Assembly (NCBI GenBank): GCA_017940465.1
Contig: JAGAYN010000031.1
Location: forward strand, 102,582 to 166,581
Length of the DNA stretch: 64,000 nucleotides
Origin: Bacteroidales bacterium
Lineage (GTDB): Bacteria; Bacteroidota; Bacteroidia; Bacteroidales; P3
Direction of reading: 5' to 3'
The position numbers were made by a program, and so were the translations under genes. Positions 17,458-26,899 of this stretch are shown one piece after another (the stretch's first letter is position 1; each line of letters starts with the position of its first letter). Under the pieces are notes generated by a model. The model saw only the letters and a list, made by a program, of their open reading frames with translations, made no database searches and was not told the DNA's origin.

Positions 17458-17893
17458 TACGTCATTTTCTCAATAAGGAATCATTGTTTCTTTATAACGC
17501 CATTTCCCCTTTTTTATAACGCCATTCTTTTCTTGTATGCTGAAATATCATTGCAGCCGTTTCGTCCGGTAGCGGGCATTTATGTCCGCCATCCCCATCC
17601 CGCCCATTCACCCCATTCACCCCATTAGCCCCATACCACCCTATATAATTTATTTATAAATTATATATACCATTCATTCCCAATCCCTTTCCTCGTCAAT
17701 CATCCCTGTTCCATCCCTATACCAACCCCGTACCATCTCTATACCAACTCTATGGATCCTTCGGTGTGCCTCCAATGATCCTCCGGGGTTCCGTCGAGGT
17801 ACATTCGGCGGTGCTCCGTCGCTCCACCTATACTCCCTCGACACAATATTATCCCACTTCTGACGTTATTCCTGTACAACAAAGGTAATCATC
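17458..17893. other. repeat-rich intergenic region before the DUF6266 gene
   Basis: No gene seen. It holds a 14-bp direct repeat TTTATAACGCCATT (17491-17504, 17513-17526), C/A-rich tandem units around CCCATTCACC (about 17590-17625), and three variants of CCCTATACCAAC / CTCTATACCAAC (about 17705-17755). A comparable run of short units lies upstream of the other DUF6266-like gene (61329-61380), with the same CTAT-CAAC core when read in the gene's direction. Confidence 0.5.
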
Positions 17894-18553
17894 ATGGCAA
17901 GGAAGTACGGCGACTCCGAGAGCGGAAAACTCGGCAACAAGATATACTACACCTGGCATGGGCGGCAATGCGAAAGGGCTATGCCCACCCATGTGGCCAA
18001 TCCCCAAACCGAAGCGCAGCAGTCGCACCGCAGCAACTTTGCCCAGATTTCCAAGCTCTCGTCCTATCTCAAGGACGCCCACCTCATCGGCCTCCACTGG
18101 CACGCTGTCCGCGAGCATAACAGCACCTACGCCCTCTTCCGCAAGCTCAACAAAGACTGCTTCACCCCCGACGGCGACATCGACTATCCCCGCGTCATAA
18201 TCAGCAAAGGCTCCGTACCCGAGGTCATCATCACTTCCGCCAGCATTGCCGAAGGTGTCCTCACCGTTACCTACGATAGCCGTCCTTACGGTGGCACTCC
18301 TACCGACGAGTTCTACCTCTTCGTTTATTTTCCCACCCTCTGTATCGGCCGCCTCGCCACCCCCGTCCCCCGCTCTGCCGGCAAGGTCACCGCCGTCCTC
18401 CCCGCCGAATGGCTAAAAGCAACTCCCGATGACAACAACGAAGAGACTGACACAATAGCACATTTTCGAATTAACACATTCCATTTATACGCTTTTCTCC
18501 GTGGCCCCAAAGGTCGCACCTCTGACACCATCTATCATTCAATAACACTCTGA
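17894..18553 (+). CDS. DUF6266 family protein
   Basis: 219 residues, start MARKYGDSESGKLGNKIYY. The N-terminal SGKLGN.IYYTW.GRQ followed by NPQTEAQQSHRSNFAQISK matches the pattern of DUF6266, a Bacteroidota family of unknown function. No signal peptide. The middle and C-terminal parts are beta-rich (EVIITSASIAEGVLTVTYD). A paralogue fused to a helix-turn-helix is at 60398-61252. It is on the same strand as the Hsp70 island but has its own upstream repeats and is GC-rich, so it is probably not part of that island. Confidence 0.72.
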   Translation: MARKYGDSESGKLGNKIYYTWHGRQCERAMPTHVANPQTEAQQSHRSNFAQISKLSSYLKDAHLIGLHWHAVREHNSTYALFRKLNKDCFTPDGDIDYPRVIISKGSVPEVIITSASIAEGVLTVTYDSRPYGGTPTDEFYLFVYFPTLCIGRLATPVPRSAGKVTAVLPAEWLKATPDDNNEETDTIAHFRINTFHLYAFLRGPKGRTSDTIYHSITL

Positions 18554-18726
18554 CACAAAGCGATAGCATTTCAGGAGATTTCCCATCCTTCGTCCATTTA
18601 TTGGGCATTCTATGCCCGCCACCTCCTCTCCTTTGTTCCGTGTCTAGACGGTTGTGTCTACTCCAAGTGGGATGTCCAGCATAAGGTGCTTTATCCTCGC
18701 AAAAAAATATGTCCGCGAAAATATTT

Positions 18727-18757
18727 TTTGCCTTATTGAAAATAATGTGTATTTTTG
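18727..18757 (+). promoter_or_regulatory. promoter of the Hsp70/AAA+/TerB island
   Basis: TTTG at 18727-18730, 19 bases, TATTTTTG at 18750-18757: a textbook Bacteroidota promoter in AT-rich DNA. Transcription would start near 18764, leaving an untranslated leader of about 245 bases that is full of inverted repeats. Confidence 0.75.
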
Positions 18758-18834
18758 CAAATGGAAATAATAGTATAAAAGATATGTAAAATAACAAAAA
18801 AATAAAGACATAGACATACAAATAGCGATTCGTG

Positions 18835-19014
18835 CTATTCTTGACTACCAAATTACCACTATAACCCAGCTCAGGGTGTCACAATCAAGAATAGGTCAAC
18901 GAAACGCCGTTCATCGGCGTGGAATGACTTGTTGGATTGTGACGGGCGTGGTAACCCTGGTAGTCAGACAAGGATTACGTTCCACGCTATTTTTATACAT
19001 TCCACGCCGATGAA
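18835..19014 (+). promoter_or_regulatory. structured leader of the island with the start codon inside a hairpin arm
   Basis: Perfect inverted repeats: CTATTCTTGA (18835-18844) with TCAAGAATAG (18885-18894); TGACTACCA (18842-18850) with TGGTAGTCA (18958-18966); GTCACAATC (18878-18886) with GATTGTGAC (18935-18943); TTCATCGGCGTGGAATG (18910-18926) with CATTCCACGCCGATGAA (18998-19014). The last 17-bp arm contains the ATG at 19010. The pairs overlap, so at least two mutually exclusive folds are possible, as in a riboregulator or attenuator. Alternatively this is a DNA site or the scar of an insertion. Confidence 0.6.
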
Positions 19015-20584
19015 ACTGATAGAACATAACCCATTCCGAATGCTTGGCATACCAGTGAATGCCAGCGCCAGAGACCTTGCCGCCAACAAGGGCAAAATGA
19101 AATTGTTGGACATCGGCAAAGAGGTTGTATTTCCGTTGGACTTGCCCGGTCTTTTGCCTCCCGCCAACCGCAACAAAGAATTTGTTGCGACTGCCGAGCG
19201 CGACATCAATCTGCCACAGGACAAAATCAAGCACGCTCTGTTCTGGTTTGCACAGCCATCTGACCCATTAGGCAAACATGCCTACAATGACCACCTGCTG
19301 CAAGGCAACATCGCGAAGGCCGAAGAACTGTTTGGTAAAAGAACCTCGTGGGAATCGCAGCTATGCCTCTCTGTGCTGGAGTTGCAACAAGGAAAACTAT
19401 GTGATGCCTTGCTCGACTTATATTCCATTGCCAATGATTATTGTGACGAACTATGTCATGCTGTAGCGGGACAAACATTCACGATGGCCAGTGTCGAATT
19501 AGTGCAGTTGTACCTAAGGACACTGGCTACCGAAATAGATGCATCGACACTATATCAGGAATGGAACAGTGACAGCAGGGTACTGCCTGGCGGTTCCGAA
19601 ATCATAGAGTTTGAGTTGCGTGATATGGCAACGGATGCACCCATCAAAATCATAGAAAAGGAGATTGCCGCAGCAAAGGTAGTTGACAATAGCAACGCAG
19701 AGGCGCAGCTGGAGACAGGAAAGCGACTTTCCAACAATACCCATAAGGCCCGTATCCAACTGCAAAAACTGATTGGAGACAACGACCCTCGCTACAGTCG
19801 CTTGGTTGATAAGCTTGCCAACCAGATACTTCAATGCTCTATCAACTATTTCAATAAGATAGACGGAGAGAACAGAACTATTATTGAAAATGCTTTGAAA
19901 CTTGGTGAGTATGCTCTCAAAATTGCTGTGGGTAAGATGGCCCGCGACCATATCCAGCACAATGTTGACATTCTGCGCAAAAAGAAAGAGAACCTACCAC
20001 CAGCCGAAGTGGAACGGGAATACTTTGCTATTATGGCTGCACTTTCCACCTTTGTCGAACAACCCGACCTTATTAAACATTCGGTCACTCTGCTCAATAC
20101 CACAAAGCCTCATTTGCAAAGTATGAAGGTAAAGCTGGGGGCGACCAATACGACATACATAAAACTGTCGTCTCTAGTGGTGAATAATGCATTACACAAT
20201 CTGATTGAAGAGGTCAATAACTCTCAAAAGACAGACCTCTTTCTCGTTCAGCCAAACATAAACGAGGTAAAACGCGCCGTTGGTGCGGCGTGGAATGCCA
20301 CCCTCTTGATGGACACCTTTGACATGGAACCCACTCTTCGTCAGCGGTACAATACACAGAAGGATACTCTTAAAGGTTTATGCGAGCAATTAGGGATAAA
20401 AACTGGAGAGGTTAGCAAAGGCTGTGTCTTTGGAATGATTCCCGTATTGATAGGAGGTATAATCGGTCTTATTATCGGAGCTAATAACGACGATGCAGGC
20501 GTGGGTTTTCTTGTTGGATGCGGAATAGGTGTCTGGTTGGGAGGATATTCACTATATGATAACTTTAAAAACAAATATTTTTAA
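19010..20584 (+). CDS. J-domain-like protein with C-terminal membrane segments (island gene 1)
   Basis: 524 residues from the ATG opening MKLIEHNPFRMLGIPVNAS; the frame also runs upstream through the leader repeats, which I exclude. The NPFRxLGIPVNAS.RDL beginning resembles the first helices of J-domains, but I do not see the HPD motif needed to stimulate Hsp70, so this is a J-like or degenerate J module. A long helical middle follows, then two hydrophobic segments near the C-terminus (GMIPVLIGGIIGLIIGA and VGFLVGCGIGVWLGGY). It begins an operon whose third gene is an Hsp70, two bases before the next gene. Confidence 0.65.
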   Translation: MKLIEHNPFRMLGIPVNASARDLAANKGKMKLLDIGKEVVFPLDLPGLLPPANRNKEFVATAERDINLPQDKIKHALFWFAQPSDPLGKHAYNDHLLQGNIAKAEELFGKRTSWESQLCLSVLELQQGKLCDALLDLYSIANDYCDELCHAVAGQTFTMASVELVQLYLRTLATEIDASTLYQEWNSDSRVLPGGSEIIEFELRDMATDAPIKIIEKEIAAAKVVDNSNAEAQLETGKRLSNNTHKARIQLQKLIGDNDPRYSRLVDKLANQILQCSINYFNKIDGENRTIIENALKLGEYALKIAVGKMARDHIQHNVDILRKKKENLPPAEVEREYFAIMAALSTFVEQPDLIKHSVTLLNTTKPHLQSMKVKLGATNTTYIKLSSLVVNNALHNLIEEVNNSQKTDLFLVQPNINEVKRAVGAAWNATLLMDTFDMEPTLRQRYNTQKDTLKGLCEQLGIKTGEVSKGCVFGMIPVLIGGIIGLIIGANNDDAGVGFLVGCGIGVWLGGYSLYDNFKNKYF

Positions 20585-20586
20585 TT

Positions 20587-21468
20587 ATGGAACAATTAAA
20601 ATATGCTTTTATTATGTTTGCCATGATGTGTTCACCTGTTCTGTATGCACAATCATACGATAGCATAATATCAGATATTGAACAAAAAAATGCAGAACTT
20701 CAAGAACAACTCACCAAGTTGGAGCAAAGAACCCAGGAACTTACCATTCAGGTGGCAGGCAATAGCGAAAGGGTAGCTTTGCTTGGAGAGGCAGTTGATC
20801 AAAAGGTCGGTGGTCTGCACGAGCAGATGGATTCCATCGATGAACGCTATGGACTGCGAATGTCAGACGCTGAAACCGCAGTACAGGAAACAGGGATAAG
20901 ACAGCAAAAGTCTGTTGTATGGGGAACTATCATTGCAGTTGTTATTTGTCTTCTGCTGGCAATGACATTCCTCATCCTCCGCAAGCGTATTTCCAAGAAG
21001 GGTGACGACATTGAGTTGCTTCGTGCTCGAGCCGACGACCTCAACCGGCAAATGGTGGAGCGGATGGATAAAGAAATCGGGGAACTTCAAAAAATATCCG
21101 AAGGATTGAATAATTCACAAACCACCCAAACCACAAGAGACCCTGACCACAGCCTTGTCAAGGCACTTGCCGATCGTATTACATTTATGGAGATGACACT
21201 CTATCGTATGGATAGCAGTATAAAGGGTCATAGGCATTTGACCAAGAGCATTAAGCAGATGAAAGACAATCTTCTTGCCAATGGATATGAACTGGTTGAT
21301 ATGCTTGGTAAAGACTACGTTGAGGGGATGAAGGTCACCGCATCATTTGTAGTGGATGATACCCTTGAAGACGGCAAACAGATTATCACAGGCATTCAAA
21401 AGCCGCAAATCAACTACAAAGGCAAAATGATTCAAGCAGCGCAAATAACCGTAAGTCAAAACATTTAA
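20587..21468 (+). CDS. membrane-anchored coiled-coil protein with GrpE-like tail (island gene 2)
   Basis: 293 residues. Signal peptide-like start (MEQLKYAFIMFAMMCSPVLYAQ), an extracytoplasmic coiled coil (about 28-110), a membrane helix (about 117-137: VVWGTIIAVVICLLLAMTFL), then a cytoplasmic coiled coil and a C-terminal compact part ending ITGIQKPQINYKGKMIQAAQ plus ITVSQ. A helical rod followed by a small beta domain ending G..IQ.AQI.V recalls GrpE, the nucleotide exchange factor of Hsp70. The next gene being an Hsp70 supports this, but the resemblance is weak and needs a profile or structure test. Confidence 0.55.
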   Translation: MEQLKYAFIMFAMMCSPVLYAQSYDSIISDIEQKNAELQEQLTKLEQRTQELTIQVAGNSERVALLGEAVDQKVGGLHEQMDSIDERYGLRMSDAETAVQETGIRQQKSVVWGTIIAVVICLLLAMTFLILRKRISKKGDDIELLRARADDLNRQMVERMDKEIGELQKISEGLNNSQTTQTTRDPDHSLVKALADRITFMEMTLYRMDSSIKGHRHLTKSIKQMKDNLLANGYELVDMLGKDYVEGMKVTASFVVDDTLEDGKQIITGIQKPQINYKGKMIQAAQITVSQNI

Positions 21469-21479
21469 TACACAAATAT

Positions 21480-24002
21480 ATGGCTAAGCTAAAAATGAAA
21501 TATGGAATTGACCTTGGCACCACCAATTCCGCAATCTGTAAGATGGAAAACGGGGAACCCATCATCAAGAAAACAGACACCTTAAAGGACACACTTCCAT
21601 CTTGTATTTCTTTCACAAGGAAGAAACTGTCACGTGTTGGCGATTCTGCGTACAACGATTTGCGTCAAGACCGTTCAAGAGCCACTAAGGCATGGTCGAG
21701 TGGCAACAGCAATGTCTTCATTGAGTTCAAGCGTACTATGGGACTTGATACACAGTATTCGAGCAGCTATATGGAGCGTAGTTACAGTAGCGAAGAATTG
21801 TCCGCTGAAGTTCTGAAGACGTTGAAATCATTTATTGGAGATGATACTGTCGATGCCTGTGTTATTACAATTCCGGCCAAGTTCAAGGCACCCGAAATTG
21901 CAGCCACTATGCGTGCGGCAAAACTTGCCGGAATAGAGCAATGCTCTCTGTTACAGGAACCCATTGCCGCTTCGATGGCGTACGGATTGACCACTGACAA
22001 CAAGAACGGTTACTGGTTGGTATTTGACTTCGGCGGTGGAACATTCGATGCTGCTCTTCTTCAAGTAGAAGATGGCATTATGCAGGTCAAAGACACTGAA
22101 GGTGACAACTACCTTGGTGGCAAGAACCTTGATTATGCCATTGTTGATGAAATCATCATTCCTTATCTGAGGGAGAATTACTCCATCGATGGCATTATGG
22201 CTGATTCGGCAAAACGGGAAATTCTGCGGGATGCGGTGAAATACTATGCCGAGCAAGCCAAGAACCAGCTATCGTTCAAACCTTCTGTCGATATTATGTC
22301 GCACTTGGACGAGTTCGGAGAAGATGACGAAGGCGAGCCGTTGGAGTTGGATATGGTCATTACAGCCGAACAAATGCAGCAGGTGCTGTCTCCCATATTC
22401 CAAAAGGCCGTGGACATTGTCAAGGGTTTGTTGAAACGCAACAACCTGAAAGGTACAGACCTCAGTTCTCTAATTCTTGTGGGTGGACCTACCTACTCAC
22501 CAGTTTTGAGGCAGATGCTGAAGGATCAAGTAACACCCAACGTCGATACCAGTATTGACCCGATGACAGCTGTTGCCCGTGGTGCAGCCCTTTATGCCAC
22601 AACACTGGAATACGATGCTGATATGAAAGCATCCGCAGAAGAGCAGCAAGTCGCCATCGAATTAGGCTACGAGTCGACGTCCGTTCTGTCAAGCGAATAT
22701 GTGATTGTAAAACTGTTGCCTAATGAGAGCAAAGGGATAAACGGGAAGAGTCTGATGTTTGAGGTGACAAGTGGTGACGGTTCGTGGTCAAGTGGAAAAC
22801 TTGCTTTGACTGCCACAGGCGATGCCGTCGAGTGTGTATTGAAAGAGGGGCGCGCCAATGCTTTTGCTATTGCCGTCTATGATGAAACCGGCAACAAACT
22901 GCCTTGCTTCCCCAACGAGTTGACTATTATTCAAGGAAGTCAGGTAGGTAGCGCAACCTTGCCATATAATATTGGTATCGAAGCTAAAGACGAAGTGATG
23001 GATCATAATGTCTTCGTTCCGTTGAAGGGTTTAGAGAAAAACCAGTCGTTGCCAGCAGTAGGTGTAAGGAACGGCCTGAGGGTTCTGAACCAGTTGAATC
23101 CAGGCAATCCTAATGACTGGTTGGTAATCCCAATCTATCAAGGAGAACACAATGCAGAGGGCAGTAGAGCCATCTATAACGAACATGTTTTCGATGTTGT
23201 GATTACTGGTGATGATGTGCCGGAGGTTGTTGCAGCAGGCAGTCTGGCAGACATTACATTGAAGGTAAACAACTCGCAAGGCTACCATATTGAAGTTCTT
23301 TTTGTGCAGATAGGTGAGACCGTGGAAAAGGATATAGAGATCGGCACAAAAAGCGTGGTCAGCATGGCAGAATGGAACCGTCTATTCAAAGAGGCAAAAG
23401 GCAAACTCCAAAGTCTTAATTCGAGTAACCATGTCTCTTCTGATGAGACACAAGAGGCAGAAAAAATTATCACTGACCTTGAAGGACGCAAAGACGGAGA
23501 AGGGGCAAAGGACGACGATCGACAGCACTTGCTGGATGACCTTCGTAGAGCATTCCGAATCTTGGAGTCAGTTGACAAAAAGCACGGACTCGACACTGCA
23601 CAGGAGGAATTGCAAGACCTGTATGACAGACTGGAAAAAGCAAACAATGATTTTGGCAACCAATATGATGATGAAGTCCAGGCTATGCGAACGGAGGTGG
23701 AACGTGCATTACGGTCTCATGACGAAAGAACCGTGCGAGAGGTAATAGAGGAGGTCAATGCATTGTTGTTTGGCAGAGTCGCCATCAATGCAGTGCTTAT
23801 CGGCTTTATCGATCATTACAATAGTCAATTTGGTCGTATCGCGTGGAAGGATAGAACACTTGCTCGTCAATTGTTGAATCAGGGTATGTCTATGGTTGGC
23901 GATGATACCGACTGGGAAGCTTTACGCCAAGTGTGTATCAGAATCCAAAATCTGCTTCCCGACGATGAAAAACAGAATGGCCCCGGCCTTGGTGTACAAT
24001 AA
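21480..24002 (+). CDS. divergent Hsp70-family chaperone, 840 residues (island gene 3)
   Basis: The nucleotide-binding domain is clear: phosphate 1 KYGIDLGTTNSAI (7-19), phosphate 2 LVFDFGGGTFDAAL, and adenosine motif LILVGGPTYSPVLRQML. It is about 200 residues longer than DnaK. The beta substrate domain is poorly conserved and the C-terminal third is a long charged helical region (about 620-825). It ends GPGLGVQ rather than with EEVD or a DnaK tail. This is an accessory Hsp70, not the housekeeping DnaK. In context with J-like and GrpE-like neighbours it should be the motor of a dedicated membrane-linked chaperone machine. Confidence 0.85.
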   Translation: MAKLKMKYGIDLGTTNSAICKMENGEPIIKKTDTLKDTLPSCISFTRKKLSRVGDSAYNDLRQDRSRATKAWSSGNSNVFIEFKRTMGLDTQYSSSYMERSYSSEELSAEVLKTLKSFIGDDTVDACVITIPAKFKAPEIAATMRAAKLAGIEQCSLLQEPIAASMAYGLTTDNKNGYWLVFDFGGGTFDAALLQVEDGIMQVKDTEGDNYLGGKNLDYAIVDEIIIPYLRENYSIDGIMADSAKREILRDAVKYYAEQAKNQLSFKPSVDIMSHLDEFGEDDEGEPLELDMVITAEQMQQVLSPIFQKAVDIVKGLLKRNNLKGTDLSSLILVGGPTYSPVLRQMLKDQVTPNVDTSIDPMTAVARGAALYATTLEYDADMKASAEEQQVAIELGYESTSVLSSEYVIVKLLPNESKGINGKSLMFEVTSGDGSWSSGKLALTATGDAVECVLKEGRANAFAIAVYDETGNKLPCFPNELTIIQGSQVGSATLPYNIGIEAKDEVMDHNVFVPLKGLEKNQSLPAVGVRNGLRVLNQLNPGNPNDWLVIPIYQGEHNAEGSRAIYNEHVFDVVITGDDVPEVVAAGSLADITLKVNNSQGYHIEVLFVQIGETVEKDIEIGTKSVVSMAEWNRLFKEAKGKLQSLNSSNHVSSDETQEAEKIITDLEGRKDGEGAKDDDRQHLLDDLRRAFRILESVDKKHGLDTAQEELQDLYDRLEKANNDFGNQYDDEVQAMRTEVERALRSHDERTVREVIEEVNALLFGRVAINAVLIGFIDHYNSQFGRIAWKDRTLARQLLNQGMSMVGDDTDWEALRQVCIRIQNLLPDDEKQNGPGLGVQ

Positions 24003-24014
24003 AACGATGTTGTC

Positions 24015-24530
24015 ATGAGTAAAATAATAGACTTTCAGATTGAATGCCCCGATTGCGGACGGCAGTATCAAGCAAAGGTATTCCGTACATTGTGGGGCGA
24101 CGGATGTACAGCAGACAACTTTACGTCTCGCCTCAAAGAGGATACCAATATGGTGACCTGTCCCCATTGCGGACATTCGTTCCGTCTGCCACTGGGATTG
24201 ATGTATGTCGATGTAAAGGCGGGATTCGCCGTATGGTACGAGCCTCAACCCGACCCCAATATAGACAACGAAGCAAGGCAGTACGCAGCTCTGTTTGGCG
24301 CCGATAGCTACTACGCGAAAGCCCCTCGCGTGAAAGACTGGAACGAATTCAAGCGCACCATTCGACGTTACTACACAGGAGAGCTAAAGGCAAACCCCAT
24401 CACAAAGTTTGACTTCGGTTCAATAAAACAGCAAGCCAGTAAGCCCGCAACTCCGCAAAAGAAAGGTGGGTGTTTGGGTGTATTGATCTTATTGTTAGTT
24501 CCTTTAGCTATAGGAATCGCATTAATATAA
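24015..24530 (+). CDS. CpXC zinc-ribbon protein with C-terminal membrane tail (island gene 4)
   Basis: 171 residues. Two Cys pairs, CPDCG (11-15) and CPHCG (about 49-53), form a CpXC-type zinc ribbon. The middle is soluble with aromatic and acidic residues, and a hydrophobic segment at the very end (LGVLILLLVPLAIGIALI) would tail-anchor it with the ribbon in the cytoplasm. It could be a substrate or nucleic-acid adaptor. It follows the Hsp70 gene by 12 bases. Confidence 0.65.
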   Translation: MSKIIDFQIECPDCGRQYQAKVFRTLWGDGCTADNFTSRLKEDTNMVTCPHCGHSFRLPLGLMYVDVKAGFAVWYEPQPDPNIDNEARQYAALFGADSYYAKAPRVKDWNEFKRTIRRYYTGELKANPITKFDFGSIKQQASKPATPQKKGGCLGVLILLLVPLAIGIALI

Positions 24531-24556
24531 AGTAACAATCCACAATAAAGTTATAT

Positions 24557-25201
24557 ATGGATAATATTCAGGGGATAACAACCTCCATCCAAGATATTGA
24601 GGCAAAAGAGAAAATGAATGAAGTATATGAGGCAATGGAAACTTTGTCCCATAGGCAACCCGTCACAGGATTTCATCACCGATTTTATGTGCCAGGATGG
24701 ATAGGTTCAATTCAGTGGTTTATAGTCGGCTCCAAAATGGACAAATGGTGCAAGCAGCCATTCTACAAAGATAAGGACTATTACGAATTTGCTGATTGGA
24801 TTGGTGACACGGCACATACATTACATGATTATTTGAACAATCCTGAAACAAAAGGACGTGTAGACTATGAGCAGCATTCAAACGAGATCGTTTCTACTAT
24901 TCATCTATTGATGGTTATTTGGGCAGAATGCTCGCCTGAAGTGGCCTCTTTTACGGATAGAGATTATCGAGATGATGCGACTGGTCAGGAATACAGAGTA
25001 TCTATAGGCTTTTTGTTGAATAAAAGAGTAGAATATGAGATAGGGAAGCCGCGTCTTGTTACTGAAACAACGAACGAAACATCCGCCTGGAAAGATTTTA
25101 AGGAGGAAGCCAAATCTTTTGGATACATGATTGCAGGATGGTTTATCAATATTGTTATTTTCGCCCTAATCGCAGGACTTATTAGCGCAATATTTGATTA
25201 G
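24557..25201 (+). CDS. tail-anchored protein of unknown function (island gene 5)
   Basis: 214 residues. No family recognised. A soluble, aromatic-rich N-terminal domain (WIGSIQWFIVGSKMDKWCKQ, FADWIGDTAHTLHDYL, IVSTIHLLMVIWAECSPEVA) is followed by a C-terminal hydrophobic helix (GYMIAGWFINIVIFALIAG). It is the third cassette protein with a C-terminal membrane segment. It sits 26 bases after the CpXC gene and 2 bases before the kinase-AAA+ gene. Confidence 0.6.
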   Translation: MDNIQGITTSIQDIEAKEKMNEVYEAMETLSHRQPVTGFHHRFYVPGWIGSIQWFIVGSKMDKWCKQPFYKDKDYYEFADWIGDTAHTLHDYLNNPETKGRVDYEQHSNEIVSTIHLLMVIWAECSPEVASFTDRDYRDDATGQEYRVSIGFLLNKRVEYEIGKPRLVTETTNETSAWKDFKEEAKSFGYMIAGWFINIVIFALIAGLISAIFD

Positions 25202-25203
25202 TC

Positions 25204-26889
25204 ATGTTTACGCTTCTGAAACAACAAAAAATAGGCAACTATATCGTTGCGTTTCCCATCAAGCAGGGGGACTATGCCGAAACGTACCGCGTGAAGGATG
25301 CGTCGGGCAAGAACTATTTCCTGAAGCTGATAGACCTTGCAAAGCTGAATGGCAAGCAGTTCGACGAGGACGACAATGTGATTGAGGTGGATATAATGAA
25401 AGGTCTGAACCATCCCAACGTGATGCACCTCGTAGAGCAAGAGGAGGTAACGCTTGGAGGAAGGCAAATGGCTTATTTAGTCAGCGACTTTATCAGCGGA
25501 GAAACCTTGGAACAGAAAGTCAGTCGCGAAGGCAGCAATCCTTACGAGGTGCGCGAATGGGTGTGCAATGTGCTTGCAGGTTTGCAGTATCTACACTCAC
25601 AGGCCGACCCCATCATTCACAATGAACTGACTCCGCAGAATATAATGTTTGATGCGACCACCAAACAAGCGATAATCATAGACTTTGGCCACGCAAGGCA
25701 TAAGAGCAACGGCCGCAGGGCTTTCGACAAGAAAGGCTTGTCGCCCTACTATTTGGCACCTGAGGCGATGAACGGAATCTATTCCCCACAAAGCGATTTG
25801 TTCGCCGTAGGAGTGATGACATACAGATTGTTGTACGGTAGCCTACCGTGGCTAGTGAAAAGTGGTGATGATTTCGAAGACCGGCTACAGAGTGAACGGG
25901 AGAAGCCACCGAAGGTTGTGTCGTTAAGTAGAGTGGCAGCACCTGACGGGATGGTCGAGACTATCGCCAAGGCACTTGCCGTCGATCCGAACAATCGTTT
26001 TCAGTCGGCGGAAGAAATGGCGAAGGCTCTGCGAGGAGAAGTGAAAGTCGTAATCAATAACACAAGCTCCCAAAAGAAAGAACATGACAGTCCCCACAAA
26101 GCTTCAAAGTCTGGCAATGGATTGGCAGATGTGGCAGGGATGAGAGACTTGAAGGCACAACTGCAACGAGATGTGATAGACCTGCTTCGAGAACCTGAGA
26201 AATATAAGCGTTATGGTATTTCTTTGCCCAATGGGATGCTGCTGTATGGCCCTCCAGGTTGCGGAAAGACTTTCTTTGCCAAGAAACTGGCCGAGGAAGT
26301 GGGTTTCAACTTCATCATGCGCACGCCGTCAGACTTGAAGAGCCGGTATGTGAATGCCACACAGGAGAACATTGCCGCCATGTTCAAGGAGGCGGAGGAA
26401 AACGCACCGACGATTATCTTCATCGACGAAATAAACGAACTCCTACCAAAGCGAAACAGCGATGCCCACGAGATGAGCCGCAGTGCTGTAAACGAGATGT
26501 TGGCACAGATGGACCGTACAGGAGAGAGAGGGATCTTTGTCATCGGTGCCACCAATTTGCCAGAGGAGATAGATGAAGCCATGTTGCGCACGGGGCGTCT
26601 GGAAAAGCGAATATATGTTGGTCCACCCGATGAAGAGGCTCGTCGCGAGATGTTTGAAATGTACCTGAAAGGTCGATATACGGACTTCGGCATTGACTAC
26701 GGAAAGCTGGCCGCATTGACCGATGGGTATGTCTCATCAGACATTAGGTTTCTGGTAGATGAAGCGGCACGAATGGCATTGACCCGCAATGAGAAGATAA
26801 CGATGGCATTGCTTGAAGAAAGTATAAAGGCTCATCCATCGTCTATTAAACCCAAAGAGCCTGAGAAAAAACGTATTGGATTCAAATAA
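25204..26889 (+). CDS. Ser/Thr (pseudo)kinase fused to a classical AAA+ ATPase (island gene 6)
   Basis: 561 residues. Residues 10-280 form a protein-kinase fold: candidate ATP lysine K41 (YFLKLID), catalytic loop HNELTPQN (139-146) where HRDxxxxN is expected, metal-binding DFG (160-162), APE-like YLAPEAM. The catalytic Asp is replaced by Glu and the Arg by Asn, so it may be inactive. Residues 305-550 form a Cdc48/FtsH-like AAA module: Walker A GPPGCGKT (349-356), Walker B IIFIDEI (404-410), second region of homology GATNLPEEIDEAMLRTGR. The ATPase could unfold clients delivered by the Hsp70, with the kinase fold as sensor. Confidence 0.82.
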   Translation: MFTLLKQQKIGNYIVAFPIKQGDYAETYRVKDASGKNYFLKLIDLAKLNGKQFDEDDNVIEVDIMKGLNHPNVMHLVEQEEVTLGGRQMAYLVSDFISGETLEQKVSREGSNPYEVREWVCNVLAGLQYLHSQADPIIHNELTPQNIMFDATTKQAIIIDFGHARHKSNGRRAFDKKGLSPYYLAPEAMNGIYSPQSDLFAVGVMTYRLLYGSLPWLVKSGDDFEDRLQSEREKPPKVVSLSRVAAPDGMVETIAKALAVDPNNRFQSAEEMAKALRGEVKVVINNTSSQKKEHDSPHKASKSGNGLADVAGMRDLKAQLQRDVIDLLREPEKYKRYGISLPNGMLLYGPPGCGKTFFAKKLAEEVGFNFIMRTPSDLKSRYVNATQENIAAMFKEAEENAPTIIFIDEINELLPKRNSDAHEMSRSAVNEMLAQMDRTGERGIFVIGATNLPEEIDEAMLRTGRLEKRIYVGPPDEEARREMFEMYLKGRYTDFGIDYGKLAALTDGYVSSDIRFLVDEAARMALTRNEKITMALLEESIKAHPSSIKPKEPEKKRIGFK

Positions 26890-26899
26890 TATTTTCAAA

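Noticed and set aside
18835-19014. Attachment site or invertible promoter for the Hsp70 island
   Set aside because: No recombinase gene nearby and no matching core at the right end of the cassette. A leader structure explains the repeats, although a DNA role cannot be excluded.
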